Shown here in pieces: positions 47,901-58,882 of a DNA stretch of 64,000 bases. The notes below the pieces were generated by a model. The model ran no database searches. It had not been told where the DNA came from and was given only the letters and a program-made list of their open reading frames with translations. The number at the start of each line of letters is the position of its first letter. The first letter of the stretch is position 1. Position numbers and translations under genes: made by a program. The DNA is from Datnioides undecimradiatus (taxonomy: Eukaryota > Chordata > Actinopteri > Lobotiformes > Datnioididae): assembly GCA_008933995.1 (NCBI GenBank), contig WARS01000026.1, positions 758,501 through 822,500 of the forward strand, given 5' to 3'.

Positions 47901-50323
47901 GTCAAGTTCAACATCGCGAATTTCTCATTCACCTTTCTCACCGTGATTTTAAGGACCCTTAACTTGTTAAGATGTTTGAGTCTTGATTCATCTTTACCCT
48001 TTAACTTACTTTTTAAAATGCTTTCATTTTTGGAAACGTTTTGATGTTTCTCACACTGAATAACTTCAACATACAGTGCTAAATAATAGAATTGAATTAA
48101 ACTGTTTATCTTCTTTGACTTATTTAACTATTTTCGACATGCTGCAGAGAACTTTCAGCTAATTTCAAAACAAGGGTGATGTAAGAAATGATGTGTAGAG
48201 AGGGTTCTCATACCTTCAAGTCTTTGAGGGGGATATCCAGTTGCTTTTGAATGACGTGACCCCAGATCATCTCCAGGTCAGCGAGGACAGCGGTCAGTGA
48301 TCCTCCTGGACCGGCATGCAAATTAAGCTGACCTCTGACCGCAGGCCAGTGGATGTTGTAGCAGTCGGATGGATTCACATAGAGAGCCTGCATGATGGCA
48401 GGTTGGAAAAGCGATGGGAGACAGAGAGAAAGCAAGGTCAAGAAAAACAAATCTAAAGAATTTAGCTAATGCAAAGAGGTTTAGATGTCTCATTTTGCAG
48501 AAGCTGTTAGACACATTCAGACAACTGCACTGACCTCCTCTCCCACCAGATAAGGAGGTTGATGGGCTGTGTTGGTCCATTTCACCCTGGAGCTGCTGTC
48601 TAGCACTGCTGGACGGATCTGACAGTTGTAAGCTCTGGCCTTAACACAAACACATGCACACAAACAAACAGTATCAAAATTAGATTCTGGTCCAAACTTC
48701 TGCATGAATAGCATACAAACAAACTAAAACTACATCACATGAGTCATTTATTGTACTTATAATCATAAAGCACCATTTCTTCTGCCCAAACTTTTATTAA
48801 AGAGTAGCAGCAAAATTTATTCAAACAATTCTCTTCACTCCCCGTTTCTCTCTGTCATAATACAGACCTGTTCAGCTGACACAGGTGTCCTCCGCACTCC
48901 GTTTGACATCTTCTTGGACCAGATGGCCTGATCGACCATTTTAAGCCCATTCTGCCTCTGCTCGTTACTCTCTGCTTTCTGTCAGACAGGAGGAAAAACC
49001 AATAAGAGTAGATGAAAAATGGCGCAAATACAAAACTAATCTGAGTAGGTTGGAAACACAGAATAACGGTGGGTGTATCTGGTCATGAGTGACATACATT
49101 TAGACCTTCTCTCAACAGCCAGGCATCTTCATATCTGCGCTGCCCACTTTGCTTATGTCTGCGTGCGATCACATGTGGGATTGTCACCGGAAGAGTATCT
49201 GTTGCTCGACCGATGCGGAGCGTCCTTGAACCAGGGTGGATGACAACTACGAAGTTGCTCTGTATTTGCTGCATAAGAAGAATATATATAGACGGAGAGA
49301 TGCATTAACATAAGAGTGGCATGCACAGCACAGGAAGAAACACATTATGTAGTATAAAAATATGTGACCCATGTGATAAATGAACATGTCAGTCATAAGA
49401 TAACTAGTCTGTTACTAGTTGTAACAGCCTCCATCTTCTGAGAGGGGTTTCTACAAGATTTTGGAACCTGGCAGTGATTTGCTTCCCTTTACAGAAGCAT
49501 TAGTGATGTCCTACACAGCAACAGGGGAAAGCCATTCCTTCTCAAATGATGCACAGAGATATTGGACATTATGGTCAAACAGAAAGAGGGCTTCCCCAAA
49601 CTGTTGCCATGGTATTGGCCACACTTAAACACCTGAAATATGAAAGAATAAGCTTAAACCTTGAAAAGCGGCCTAAGACCACATTCGTGTGTGAACTGGT
49701 CCACTGATTTATGTCAAGAGTAGAGTATGAGCTGGTTGTAGAAATCTTCGATCGTCACTATTAGATCTTCTAACTAATGAAAGTAAATGACCTCCAAAAG
49801 AGCCGATCAAGTAAAGAAAAGAGCTTTTTAAATTGCAATTGTAGTTAAGCAATAACAATTGTAGGTCATATTTACATATTATTTATACCAAACTTTGCAA
49901 ACACAGCCTCTCACCGAGACGTTTTTGCTTTAAACTGCCAATTAAGCTTATCGCATTTGAGGTTTTTAGTCAGTGATTAAACAGAGTAGCAACTATGAAG
50001 GTATATGTTTGGGGCTTTGACGTATCTTTGAGAACTAGATGGCGCAAAGAACAATCAACAGTTTGACTAATAATTAAAGATCCTGTTAGTCCAGATCACT
50101 GGACGTGTGTGCTAGTATATAAATTGGTTGCACTTTGGAGAATCAGACACAGATATCCGCCTTCATTAGAGAAGGCTTCCACTCTCACCTCCTGGACGGG
50201 GTCTGGGATGGACGGAGGAGCGATGGGTCTTTTCACCCCGCGCTGCTGTTCCTTCTCTTTCTCCTTGTCTCGCTCCTTTTCTTTCTCTTTGCCGTTGTCC
50301 TGCTCTTTCTCAGCCTGAGTCAT
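44968..50323 (-). CDS. actr8: Actin-related protein 8, INO80 complex subunit
   Basis: Nuclear actin-fold protein of the INO80 chromatin remodeller, where Arp8 with Arp4 and actin binds linker DNA and nucleosomes. Coding exons: 50323-50189, 49268-49098, 48978-48868, 48639-48535, 48387-48214, 47838-47745, 47643-47511, 47368-47215, 47048-46953, 46803-46663, 45839-45530, 45384-45221, 45111-44968; 1,932 nt, 643 aa (human 624). It starts MTQAEKEQDNGKEKEKERDK, a charged tail, then VVVIHPGSRTLRIGRATD, GGSLTAVLADLE, DVGDQKTSLCCVEDG, LAYGGSDVTR, SILVVGGGLMFHG and ends RERASFVW. All phases agree. Exon 11 carries a Gly/Ser-rich insert that differs from mammals, the least conserved part. Conserved neighbours: selenok, il17rb. 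Confidence 0.96.
45888..45918. repeat. A-rich run in actr8 intron
   Basis: Near-continuous A run of about 30 bp (a T run on the transcribed strand), about 50 bp upstream of the acceptor of actr8 exon 11 in transcript direction. Confidence 0.9.
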
Positions 50324-50465
50324 AGTTTACATTAAATTTAAATTTTACAAACTAAGTACCCAAATGTGGACAGTCGCGACCTTGTTGCGCTTGTGAAGTC
50401 CTCAAAATGCAGCCACAAGCAGGGGACTACCTGCTAAATAAAACGTTGCTGCCGCTATGGAGTCT

Positions 50466-50486
50466 ACTTCCGTGTTTGGTCACGTG
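50466..50486 (-). promoter_or_regulatory. actr8: actr8 promoter: ETS site and E-box
   Basis: CGGAAGT (minus, 50466-50472) is an ETS/GABP core and CACGTG (50481-50486) an E-box (USF/MYC-type), both within about 165 bp upstream of the start codon. No TATA box. The arrangement can fire in both directions. Confidence 0.55.
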
Positions 50487-50489
50487 GTA

Positions 50490-50563
50490 CAGAGTGGCGG
50501 TTTCTATTTGTCGAAAGCTGTGTTCTTCTTGGCGCTGCTTCTACAGCTCCCCACCACTCTACA
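50490..50563 (+). ncRNA. Possible divergent non-coding first exon
   Basis: Immediately upstream of actr8 on the opposite strand a strong donor (GTAAGTGAT at 50564) follows GC-richer DNA. With a second good exon at 52778-52857 it may form a bidirectional-promoter lncRNA. Based on splice motifs alone. Confidence 0.25.
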
Positions 50564-50569
50564 GTAAGT

Positions 50570-52060
50570 GATAATATCACCCAATCTTGCTTTGACCATT
50601 TCCAATACAATACTTCTTGTGGAAAATAGGGCAACAAAGCTTGTGTTTAAAAAGCCAGATGAAGTGACACCTTTGGAAACCACAGGGAGCAGAGAAATAC
50701 TTTTAAAAAAGTTTGTGATAATTTCCTCGCCTGAAGTTTTAGCCCTGCCCACTTGTGCAGCATTTCACCAATAGGCTGTTTTTCAGGAAGTAACTTTTGG
50801 AGGGAAAATGAAATACCAATTTCATGGAGTCTTTACACTCTACATGGGAAACTATTATTTTATTTTATTTTATTATATACTTATTATTCTAAACAATGTT
50901 TACCTAACCACAGACACACATTCAATGACTGAGCAGAGGACAGGTTGATTCTAATTTAGCACATACGGGCATGTTTGGTACTGCTTTGAAAATGGCTTCT
51001 GCTCAAGTTACCTGTGACAAAGTGAGACAAAAAAAACACCGTGGCCCAGTCTTCTTCACATTAACACACCGTACAATATTTTTTTATAGATGTAATCGTG
51101 CTTGTTAACTGTTTCAGTCATAGTTCAATCATTTATCAGTGACTTCCAGGGACATATACTAGGTATATTTATGCATTATACGTGATTATAGGTCAAACAC
51201 TATTATCAATTGAAGTGTAACATGAAACGTCGTATTCTTTAGTTAAGGTTTATTGATTAAGTTCTCTGCAGTAAATTTCTTTCTTTGCTACCTACCACAC
51301 ACACACATCATGGGTTCCAGGGACAAAAGGAAGAGCCACTCAACAACTTCCTGTATTTATACACTGAGTGATATCAACTGGGTTAGATCAAATTTGAGGA
51401 GGGGGGAATAAATTATGTGACTAAAGTATTTGTGTTGACTGCCATCTTTTTTTGGATGGCTGCAAGTGTAAGTTAGATAGTATGTGACTGAAAAGTTAGT
51501 ATTAAAGGTTAGTAAAAATGACTAACCTTTGCAAGTTAAATATTTTCTGGACAGGCATCATTCACCTGCAGGAATGGTATAGCCTAACTTGACTCCTCCT
51601 GAGGAGGGGTCTATTTAAGCAGTTACCTTTGCCTCACTTGGAGGCAAGGCTGTGCATGTCTTGATAAGTCAATGTAAGTTGTGTTAGACTGTCTATTCAG
51701 TCTTCTTATAATTTTTAACCATTTTGGTGGAACTGTTTTTATTGCAGATAATCTGCAGACAGTAAGTGTCATTTTTCTTTTCACATCACATTTTGTTTCA
51801 TGCATCTTTGTTGGGCTTTTGGTCAGTTGTTGCGGTTGACTGCTTCTCCATATCTACCTTTCTGTCTTTCTAATAATTTTTTTTTTTAATATTGTTGCAA
51901 TAATGTTTTTAGTTTTTCTCCCAGGTGCAAATAAGTGTTTTCTCTAAATCTTTTTGCTGTTGTGTCTTTTCAAGTCATTTTTAATTCATGTACATGTAAC
52001 ATTGTCATGTTGAATCCTTTCAATCTTTGTTGTACGAGTTGTTTGTTGCTCTGCCAAAAT
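50570..52060. other. AT-rich spacer downstream of divergent promoter
   Basis: No recognised gene. Contains short CA tracts (about 51297-51307) and no domain-bearing frame. Confidence 0.5.
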
Positions 52061-52067
52061 ATCTCAC

Positions 52068-52245
52068 TTGTTCGGTCTGGTGCTCGGTCAGTTGTTTGGT
52101 TGGTCACTCGGTCTTGTGGATGTTCGTTTGGTTGGTCGCTCGGTCTTGTGGTTGGTTGCTCGCTTGCTCGCTCGCTCGGTCTTGTGGTTGGTTGGTCGCT
52201 CGCTCACTCGCTTGATCTTGTGGTTGGTTCGTTTGCTTGGTGTCC
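52068..52245 (+). repeat. Minisatellite of GGTTGGTCGCTCGGTCTTGT units
   Basis: Four to five imperfect units of roughly 30-45 bp, built from TGGTTGGT, CGCTCGGTC and TTGTGG words, with local expansion of CTCGCTTGCTCGCTCG. It creates spurious open frames in all three plus-strand frames. Confidence 0.85.
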
Positions 52246-52777
52246 ATCACTCACTCTCTCTTTCTTTAAATGTGTTTTTTACTGCTTAAATGGTCTATCT
52301 ACATATGTCTGTTTAAATATTTGTTTGTTTGTCCTTATCTACCATTTTTTTCTTTATATACTAAGTCATTTCTTCTCTTTAAATCTTAGTTTTGTATCAT
52401 ACCTTGATATCTGTCTGTTTATCTGTCAAGCTAACAATCTTTGATTATTCCTAGGGCAATTTTCATTTACAATTTCTCTGGTGCTTTTTCTGGTTGCTTG
52501 ATGTTCTGAAATCCATCTCCTCATCTACCTGTCTAATCAAGAAATCAGATTTGTATTTGTGCAGCTGTGGGGTTTTGGTTCAGGATGAACTTACTTTCTC
52601 AGAAACACAAAATACCAGGAATGCAAGCAGCAAAATTCAGCAAGAGAACCCTGAGGAAAATTCATTGCATCTGGTACTGATGTCTACTTGGACTTGAAGA
52701 TAAAGTGTTTTGATTTTGGTGGTCAAGGCTGCTATGACCCAACAACTTTTCTATTTATTTTTTTTTTTTTTTTCAAG

Positions 52778-52857
52778 GTCACGGAGAAAACCTGGACTCA
52801 TGGATGAAGTGAGAATGCATCGCTGGATATCGATATAGCAAGACCCAGGAGGAAATT
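52778..52857 (+). ncRNA. Candidate non-coding exon
   Basis: An 80-nt segment with a long T-tract acceptor (ending TTTCAAG) and a GTAAGTATC donor. No frame stays open with meaningful sequence. It could belong to the divergent transcript starting near 50.5 kb. Confidence 0.25.
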
Positions 52858-53369
52858 GTAAGTATCTATCATTTAATTTCACTTGGACTCAAGGAAGGCA
52901 ATTTCACAGGATGGAAGTGAGGAAATCTCTTCAAATTTGGCACACTCACTTGGATTAATTGGTAAACTGAACACATTTTTTGTTCAGTATGTGATATCAC
53001 ATAAGTGTCTCAGAGTCATGGATTTGGTGCATCCACTTTGATCTCTCCTTGTCCTAATTTTTAAAATGTTTCAATAACAATTTATTTCTAAGCAGACCTT
53101 CAACCAGAGTTGGTGTTTTTCCAACTTTACTGCGCTAAAAGTGTCACTAAACGTCTCTGGATTAATATTGTTAAAAATTGCAACTAGTCAACAATGTTAA
53201 ATCTTTAATATTTTGCCTTAGCGACATACCAGGAAAAACTACAATCTGCTATGCCAATGAATGGGTTTTCTATTGATCCAAACTAATCATTAATAGCATT
53301 ATTTAATGATAAGTAATCATCATTTAATGATAATTAATTATAAATCATTTTATTAATATCTTTACCTGT

Positions 53370-54610
53370 GTTTCTGGTTGGCCAGCGCACCTGAAAATGG
53401 ATATCTTGTGTGATGATCTGCTTATCAAATGTCAACATTGTTTCAGTAGTTGTTTGTTTTCTGGAAGGTTTACAGTTGGTGTAATTTACTTCCTTTATGT
53501 ATTTGGTAGTGTGTCTCGTACGCCACTGTGCCTAAATCTTAAAATCAGTCTCCTGGTTTATTCTATTTACCTATCATTCTATCTCTCTACCAAGTGATCT
53601 GTCTCACTACCGCATTGGTTTGTGGTTGGCCACAGTTCCTAAATGCTTATTGGCCTTTTATCTAAAACCAATAATCTGAATGGGTTTTTTTTTTTTCCTC
53701 TGGTGTAATTTACTTTACGTCTTTACTCTCTTTACTTCTATCTCTTTATCAAATCTGTTTGTCGTTGGCCACGGTGCCTAGATGTATCTATCAATCTTTC
53801 CATATGAAACCAATAATTTGATAACTGTTTTTTTTTTTTTTGGTTTTGTTTTTTTTCTTGGACGAATTTGCTTTTTTTTTTTCTCTACTTCTACCTTTCT
53901 ACCCAATTATCTTTCTATCAAATCTATGTTTTTGGTTGGCCACAGTGCCTAAATGTTTCTCTCAATAATAAATTTACGATTTCCTTCCACAAAAATATTT
54001 CCTTTAAACCTTTGTATTGTGTCTTATATGTTGCTGTGCCCAAATATATCAGCCTACTTTATTCTGTTTACCTTTCATTCTATCCTTCAACCCAATGATC
54101 TTTCTCTGTCAAATCTGTGTTTCGCCAATGTTTCTATTAATATATCTAAAGTCAATCGTTTTGTTTTTTCTGGCATTATTTACTTTATGCCTTTGAAGTG
54201 TGTCTTGCTCGCCACTGTGAGACTGGTCGCTGTGGGTCTCTCATCCTATCCTCAATCTCTATGAAATATGTCTTTCTGGTTGGGAAATGCACCTTTGGTT
54301 TTTCCATCTAATATCAGTATTGTTTCAGTAATTGTTTTCTTGAAGGTCTGAGATCTGTATCATTTATTTCCTCGAAATCTTCGTAGTGGGTCTCGTTTGC
54401 AGCTGTGCGTAACTCATTCAATCTTTTTACAGTATACCCTTCTATTAAATCTGTGTTTCTGGTTGGGGAAAGTGTTTTAAAATGCACCCATGGGATTGTC
54501 CTTTTAATTTCAGTATTAGATTGTCGTGTAGAGACGATCTAACTTCTTTAAAATGTAGGTTTGTGGCCTGCCACAGTGCCTTAATGTGTATCTTTCTATC
54601 ATTCTCTCTC
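53370..54610 (+). repeat. Degenerate tandem array, period about 150-200 bp
   Basis: The core TGGTTGGCCACAGTGCCTAAATG recurs in diverged form near 53376, 53621, 53763, 53931, 54272, 54455 and 54563. It alternates with a second core (GTGTCTCGTACGCCACTGTGCC-like) near 53513, 54019, 54196 and 54386, and with Y-rich spacers ending in TCTATC words. Units have drifted in length and sequence, so this is an old satellite-like array. Confidence 0.7.
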
Positions 54611-54624
54611 TCCCTCTTTCCCCC

Positions 54625-54735
54625 CCAACTGGTCAAGGCAGATGGCTGCCCACCTCAAGCCAGGTTCTGCTCAAGGTGTCTACCTCCCAAAGTTTTTCCT
54701 TGCCACTGTCGCCCCGCGCTTGCTGCTGGTGGGAT
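54625..54735 (+). repeat. Dispersed fish repeat fragment
   Basis: The words GGCAGATGGCTGCCCACCTC, CCAGGTTCTGCTCAAGGTG and GTTTTTCCTTGCCACTGTCG match, from memory, a repeat seen in many teleost introns. It is about 110 bp with no ends identified. Confidence 0.55.
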
Positions 54736-55199
54736 CTGTTGGGTGAAACTAATATCAAGAGTTTGGTCTAGACCTCCTCTATATTTAATACAGACGAAAT
54801 TTAATTAAAAAACATTTACAAGGCAGAATGAACAAGCAAAAGGAATTACAAAAACGTTCTTTGTGAAAACAAACAGAACAGAAGCTTCAGTAATCTGCCT
54901 GCGTTCAGGTGAATTGATAAAATTTGGTTCAGTGAATATAGCATTAAAATCCTTTCAAACTGGGAACAAAGACCCACTAGATGTCTGTCTTTCTATCTTT
55001 TGATAACAGTTGGGTCAATATTGTTTCAAGGAGACATACGACCAAAGTTATTGTTTAAATAATATAATAATAGCTGCTGCCCCTAAATGTCTGTATATAT
55101 TTCTGGTAGTACTCTGTTGTACTTTAATATTTTGTCAATCCTTTTACTAGTTTAACATTCTATTTTATCCACCCAGCTATTTAGTTTAAAGCAATATTT

Positions 55200-55510
55200 T
55201 AGATCTCCTCCATGAACTGCCACCTTATCGTGGTGGAGGAGCTTGAGTGCCCTAATGACCCTAGGATCTATGTTGTCGGGGGCAATTGGCCCCTGGTGGG
55301 GTCTCCCAAGGCAAACTGGTCCTAGGTGAGGGGCCAGACTAAGTGCAGTTCAAGAAGATCCCTGATGAAGAAAAGGAGTATGAAAGTAGGAACAGGCCAG
55401 TGCCTTATCTCACCTCGGCTCGATGCAGTAGTGACTGCGTAGAAGTCTCAAAGCAGTAGCAGCAGCAGCAGAAAAAGCTAATCGGCACCATGTCATCTAG
55501 TAGAATAACG
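55200..55510 (+). repeat. Dispersed fish repeat with 5' hairpin
   Basis: CTCCTCCATGAACTGCCACC...GGTGGAGGAG forms an imperfect hairpin (about 55205-55240). It is followed by GGGTCTCCCAAGGCAAACTG, GTCCTAGGTGAGGGGCCAGA and GAAGATCCCTGATGAAGAAA, the order of a common teleost interspersed repeat as I recall it. Class unknown to me. Confidence 0.6.
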
Positions 55511-58500
55511 TGTCTCTCTCATCCTACTTGAACAGAAGCAAGGATCACAAGTAGAAATGCACTTAACCCTTTTGAAGTGTTTGAAAAACTATTGAATATG
55601 GGCATTTGAAAGTTGAAAAGGACCGCCAAGCATGAATCTTTGTGAGGATGAAATGATACATTGTGCAAACAGAATGGGACTGGAAAGGGGTGAAAGACTC
55701 CGGGATGAAGGTTTGAGAAGCCCCACAGTGACAAGGATTCATCTCAGGTCCTCTGACTACAACCTTGTCAGTAAAGATCACACTGGGAATGTGATGGCCG
55801 CACTTGCTGCCACACAGCTGAACTAAAGCGGTAACCCTTCTGCACTCAACTTAGTTTTCTTTAAATTTAATGGTTCATTTAGTTGACCTTTTTGACCTCA
55901 TTCATGACATCCACATTGCACATACTGACAGCAAACGCACAAGTGATAACACATAGCTTTTGTTTCATACAACATATGCATGTTTGTTTAGCAAGTTGAC
56001 AGTACCTTAGTTAATTTTTTTTAGTTTATATTTGTTTATTTCTTTAAACTATATTAGTTTTGGATGTTTATGGTTATATTTTATACTGAAAGACTAACTG
56101 TCCTGTTTTGTATCATTTGTAGTCTATTGTAGGCAGTTAGTCTTGGTGTTTTGTTGTAAAGATGTTCTGATCAGCCCTCATATATGTTCCCCTTCTGTAT
56201 GTAGCTGGTTAGGTCTGTTTTTGTCTTTGTGGGGTCAGTTCAGTCTGTTCAGTTCTACTTAGTTTAAGTTGTTATAGCTTGAGTTAAGTTCGTTTCGTTG
56301 ACCTCTTTTATGGGACCAGAACTTTTTTGGTATTTACTTTTTTTTTTAAATAAAAACCATTTCTTTTTTGAAAATCCGCCTGTAACTCCTTATGCTTGCC
56401 TGCTCGGTCCTTCACAGGGAATCTCACGAGGTTGATGCCAGCCACAGAGGGACTGCCATTGACATATTATAAGAGCTGGAGATCTGACTAAAAATGGTGC
56501 CCCATTCATTCCAGTTAGATATTGTTTGCCTGGCATGTATACCAACATTTTTATGGCTTTTGGGTTATTTTACAGGCTGTGTATCCCACTGAATATGCAG
56601 AGTAGTGTTTGATAGAGGCATCCCATCATGCCTCTGGGCCCAGCCGGGGTATGTGAATGAACAGAACAAACCTCATTCTACATGTCAACTGCATGTACTG
56701 TATGTTGTGACAGAGCTCCCCTCGGCCTCTGTTATGGTTTAAGCTTTAGAGTGCATTTCTTTGGGTATTACTCCTGGAAAAAACAAAAAAGCTAACAAGC
56801 GTGACAACCATTCCAGTCTGTGCTTTATTCCACCTCTTTATGTCTTTATTTATGTGCACCCCATTGTAAGTCTTCCCCTTGTATGTGGTTACAGTGTAAC
56901 AAAGGCTATGCTGTTAAGGGCATGGTGCATTTCAGCCCATCTTGTAGTTTAGGATAGCTGGTCTGTTTCCTTCTCTGCAACGTTGTAACAGTTTCCACAG
57001 GTTGGCATTGCGCTGCCTTCAAGGACTGTCAGAAATTTAAGATTGTCAAATAAAACCAAAGAGACAAAATGGGTGTTTTCTGCAGTTTCTGTTGGTTGTG
57101 TGATTGCCATGGAAGTCATTGTACCCTATCTTCTACCTTTTATTTATATTAAGTGTATTGCGTATTTTTTGTTTACTAACCCAGGGACATTTTTTTTCTC
57201 CTTGTAAGAAATTAATGTGTAATGTGGGAATTTATATGTGATCAAAAAGGGACAGGTACTTTGATGAAAAAAATAAGTAAGGTTTGTTCTCTACCCTATC
57301 CAACCTTTGTTGACAGAACTTATGCAGTTTTTTAAACAGAAAATGTAATGCAGTGTTTTTATTTCTGATGAGGTATATTTACTTTGTTAATAACAAATGT
57401 TTGTCACTCGCCCCACCTGATTTTCATACTACTAACAGGAAAATTCAAATTGTAGTAAAACTATTATAATTCCTATAAAAGATATACGCCATTGTAGAAT
57501 ATTGACTGGACTCCACTCTTGTTGACACTTAGCATGCCCTCTTCCTTAATCCCAGTCAGTAAAGCAGTTGCAAGTGCTTTTCAGTGACTACTAAAGACAA
57601 AGTTGTCTGCTCTTTGCCACTACTGATGCTGCATTTTGAATCCATAGAAAGTATCATGATGACCAGTTTCACCCTTTTTCCAATAGTCTTCCAATTAGTG
57701 GGACCCTGTCCACGGATATGCAAAAACCTTCCATTATGGACACCCCCTTTCCACAGTGTAACAAATATAATAGTTCCATTCAAAGACAACCTGTGAAATA
57801 CAACACATTTTTATTAAGGCTGACCTATTATTTCTTACGAAGACTTACGGTTGCCCAGGTATGCCCTGTATCAAAGGTTGAAAGATTTATCTTTTCAGCC
57901 TTAATTCTAAAAGTTATGTTTAGCTCAAAGCCAACACAGCTCATTATCAGAGAATCACCATACCACCACTTTGAGCAATGGTAATGGTAGTGTCATGCTC
58001 CTCTTCAGCTGGGTCAGGGTCTCTCGTCAACATAGAATGTAGAATGGATCCAAATATCAAGATATTTTGGCACAAAACCTGCTAGGCTCTGTCAAAAGAT
58101 GAAAGGATTTCATATTTCAACATTTGAACTTCCAAGCGAACCACAGCAAATCAAATAAATGGAAAACCTGCTGCTGTAATAAAAACTAAAGGCTATTCCA
58201 CAAAGTATTAGTTGGGTGGGGTGTGCAAATTTAAGCAATCAGGGTGTTGAACGTTTTTTTTATTTAATATGTTTCTAATTATTAACTATTTGTTCTTTCT
58301 CTTTTTGGTTACAAAATCATATTCAAGATAAAACAAGGCTAATATTTCCATTGTTGGCATTTCAGCATTTACCTTTTAAAAAAAACCTGCGATTTCATCA
58401 GGATGTGAAGATTTTTGTTCAACCCACACAATTTAAAATAACAAGATACAATCAACACTTTTTATACCCACTTACATCTGCTCCAGCAAGCACTGATACT

Positions 58501-58860
58501 GTACAAGGAACTTGATACTTCCAACAACACTGTGTGGTGTGGGGGGGGAACAGGAGAGCAGTGAAACTCCACAACAACTATTTTTTTAATAAATAAAGTC
58601 TTAGACATAGTTATACACACATATGCAAGTCATAATGCGGTGACATAAACAAAAATAAAGTATACAATGATACAAACATATAAAGAACAGAATGAAGCAT
58701 ATGTCCACCCCAAAGTGTTTAGGTAACAAAGATCATCACACATTTATCCCATCTGTAGAAAATAAAATAGATTAACCAGTAAATGCATTTTAGAAAACAC
58801 TCTTAATGTAAGAGTCATCTAGTCTCTCATCAGCTAATTTCACTCATTATCTTTAGTCAT
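55511..58860. other. Non-coding stretch before il17rb
   Basis: No conserved coding exon seen. AATAAA motifs at about 56349 and 57050 on the plus strand could end a plus-strand transcript. Short frames at 55632-55826 and 57718-57984 show no domain. The part nearest 58883 on the minus strand would be il17rb 3' UTR; a minus AATAAA occurs at about 58259-58264. Confidence 0.45.
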
Positions 58861-58882
58861 CAAAGACATTCATTACAAAAGT

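Noticed and set aside
50568..50774. 68-aa plus-strand frame upstream of actr8
   Set aside because: No similarity to any family I know and it overlaps a likely intron of a non-coding transcript.
51935..52444. 169-aa plus-strand frame rich in Leu, Trp and Ser
   Set aside because: It is a translation of the GGTTGGTCGCTCGG minisatellite; all three frames are open there because of the repeat.
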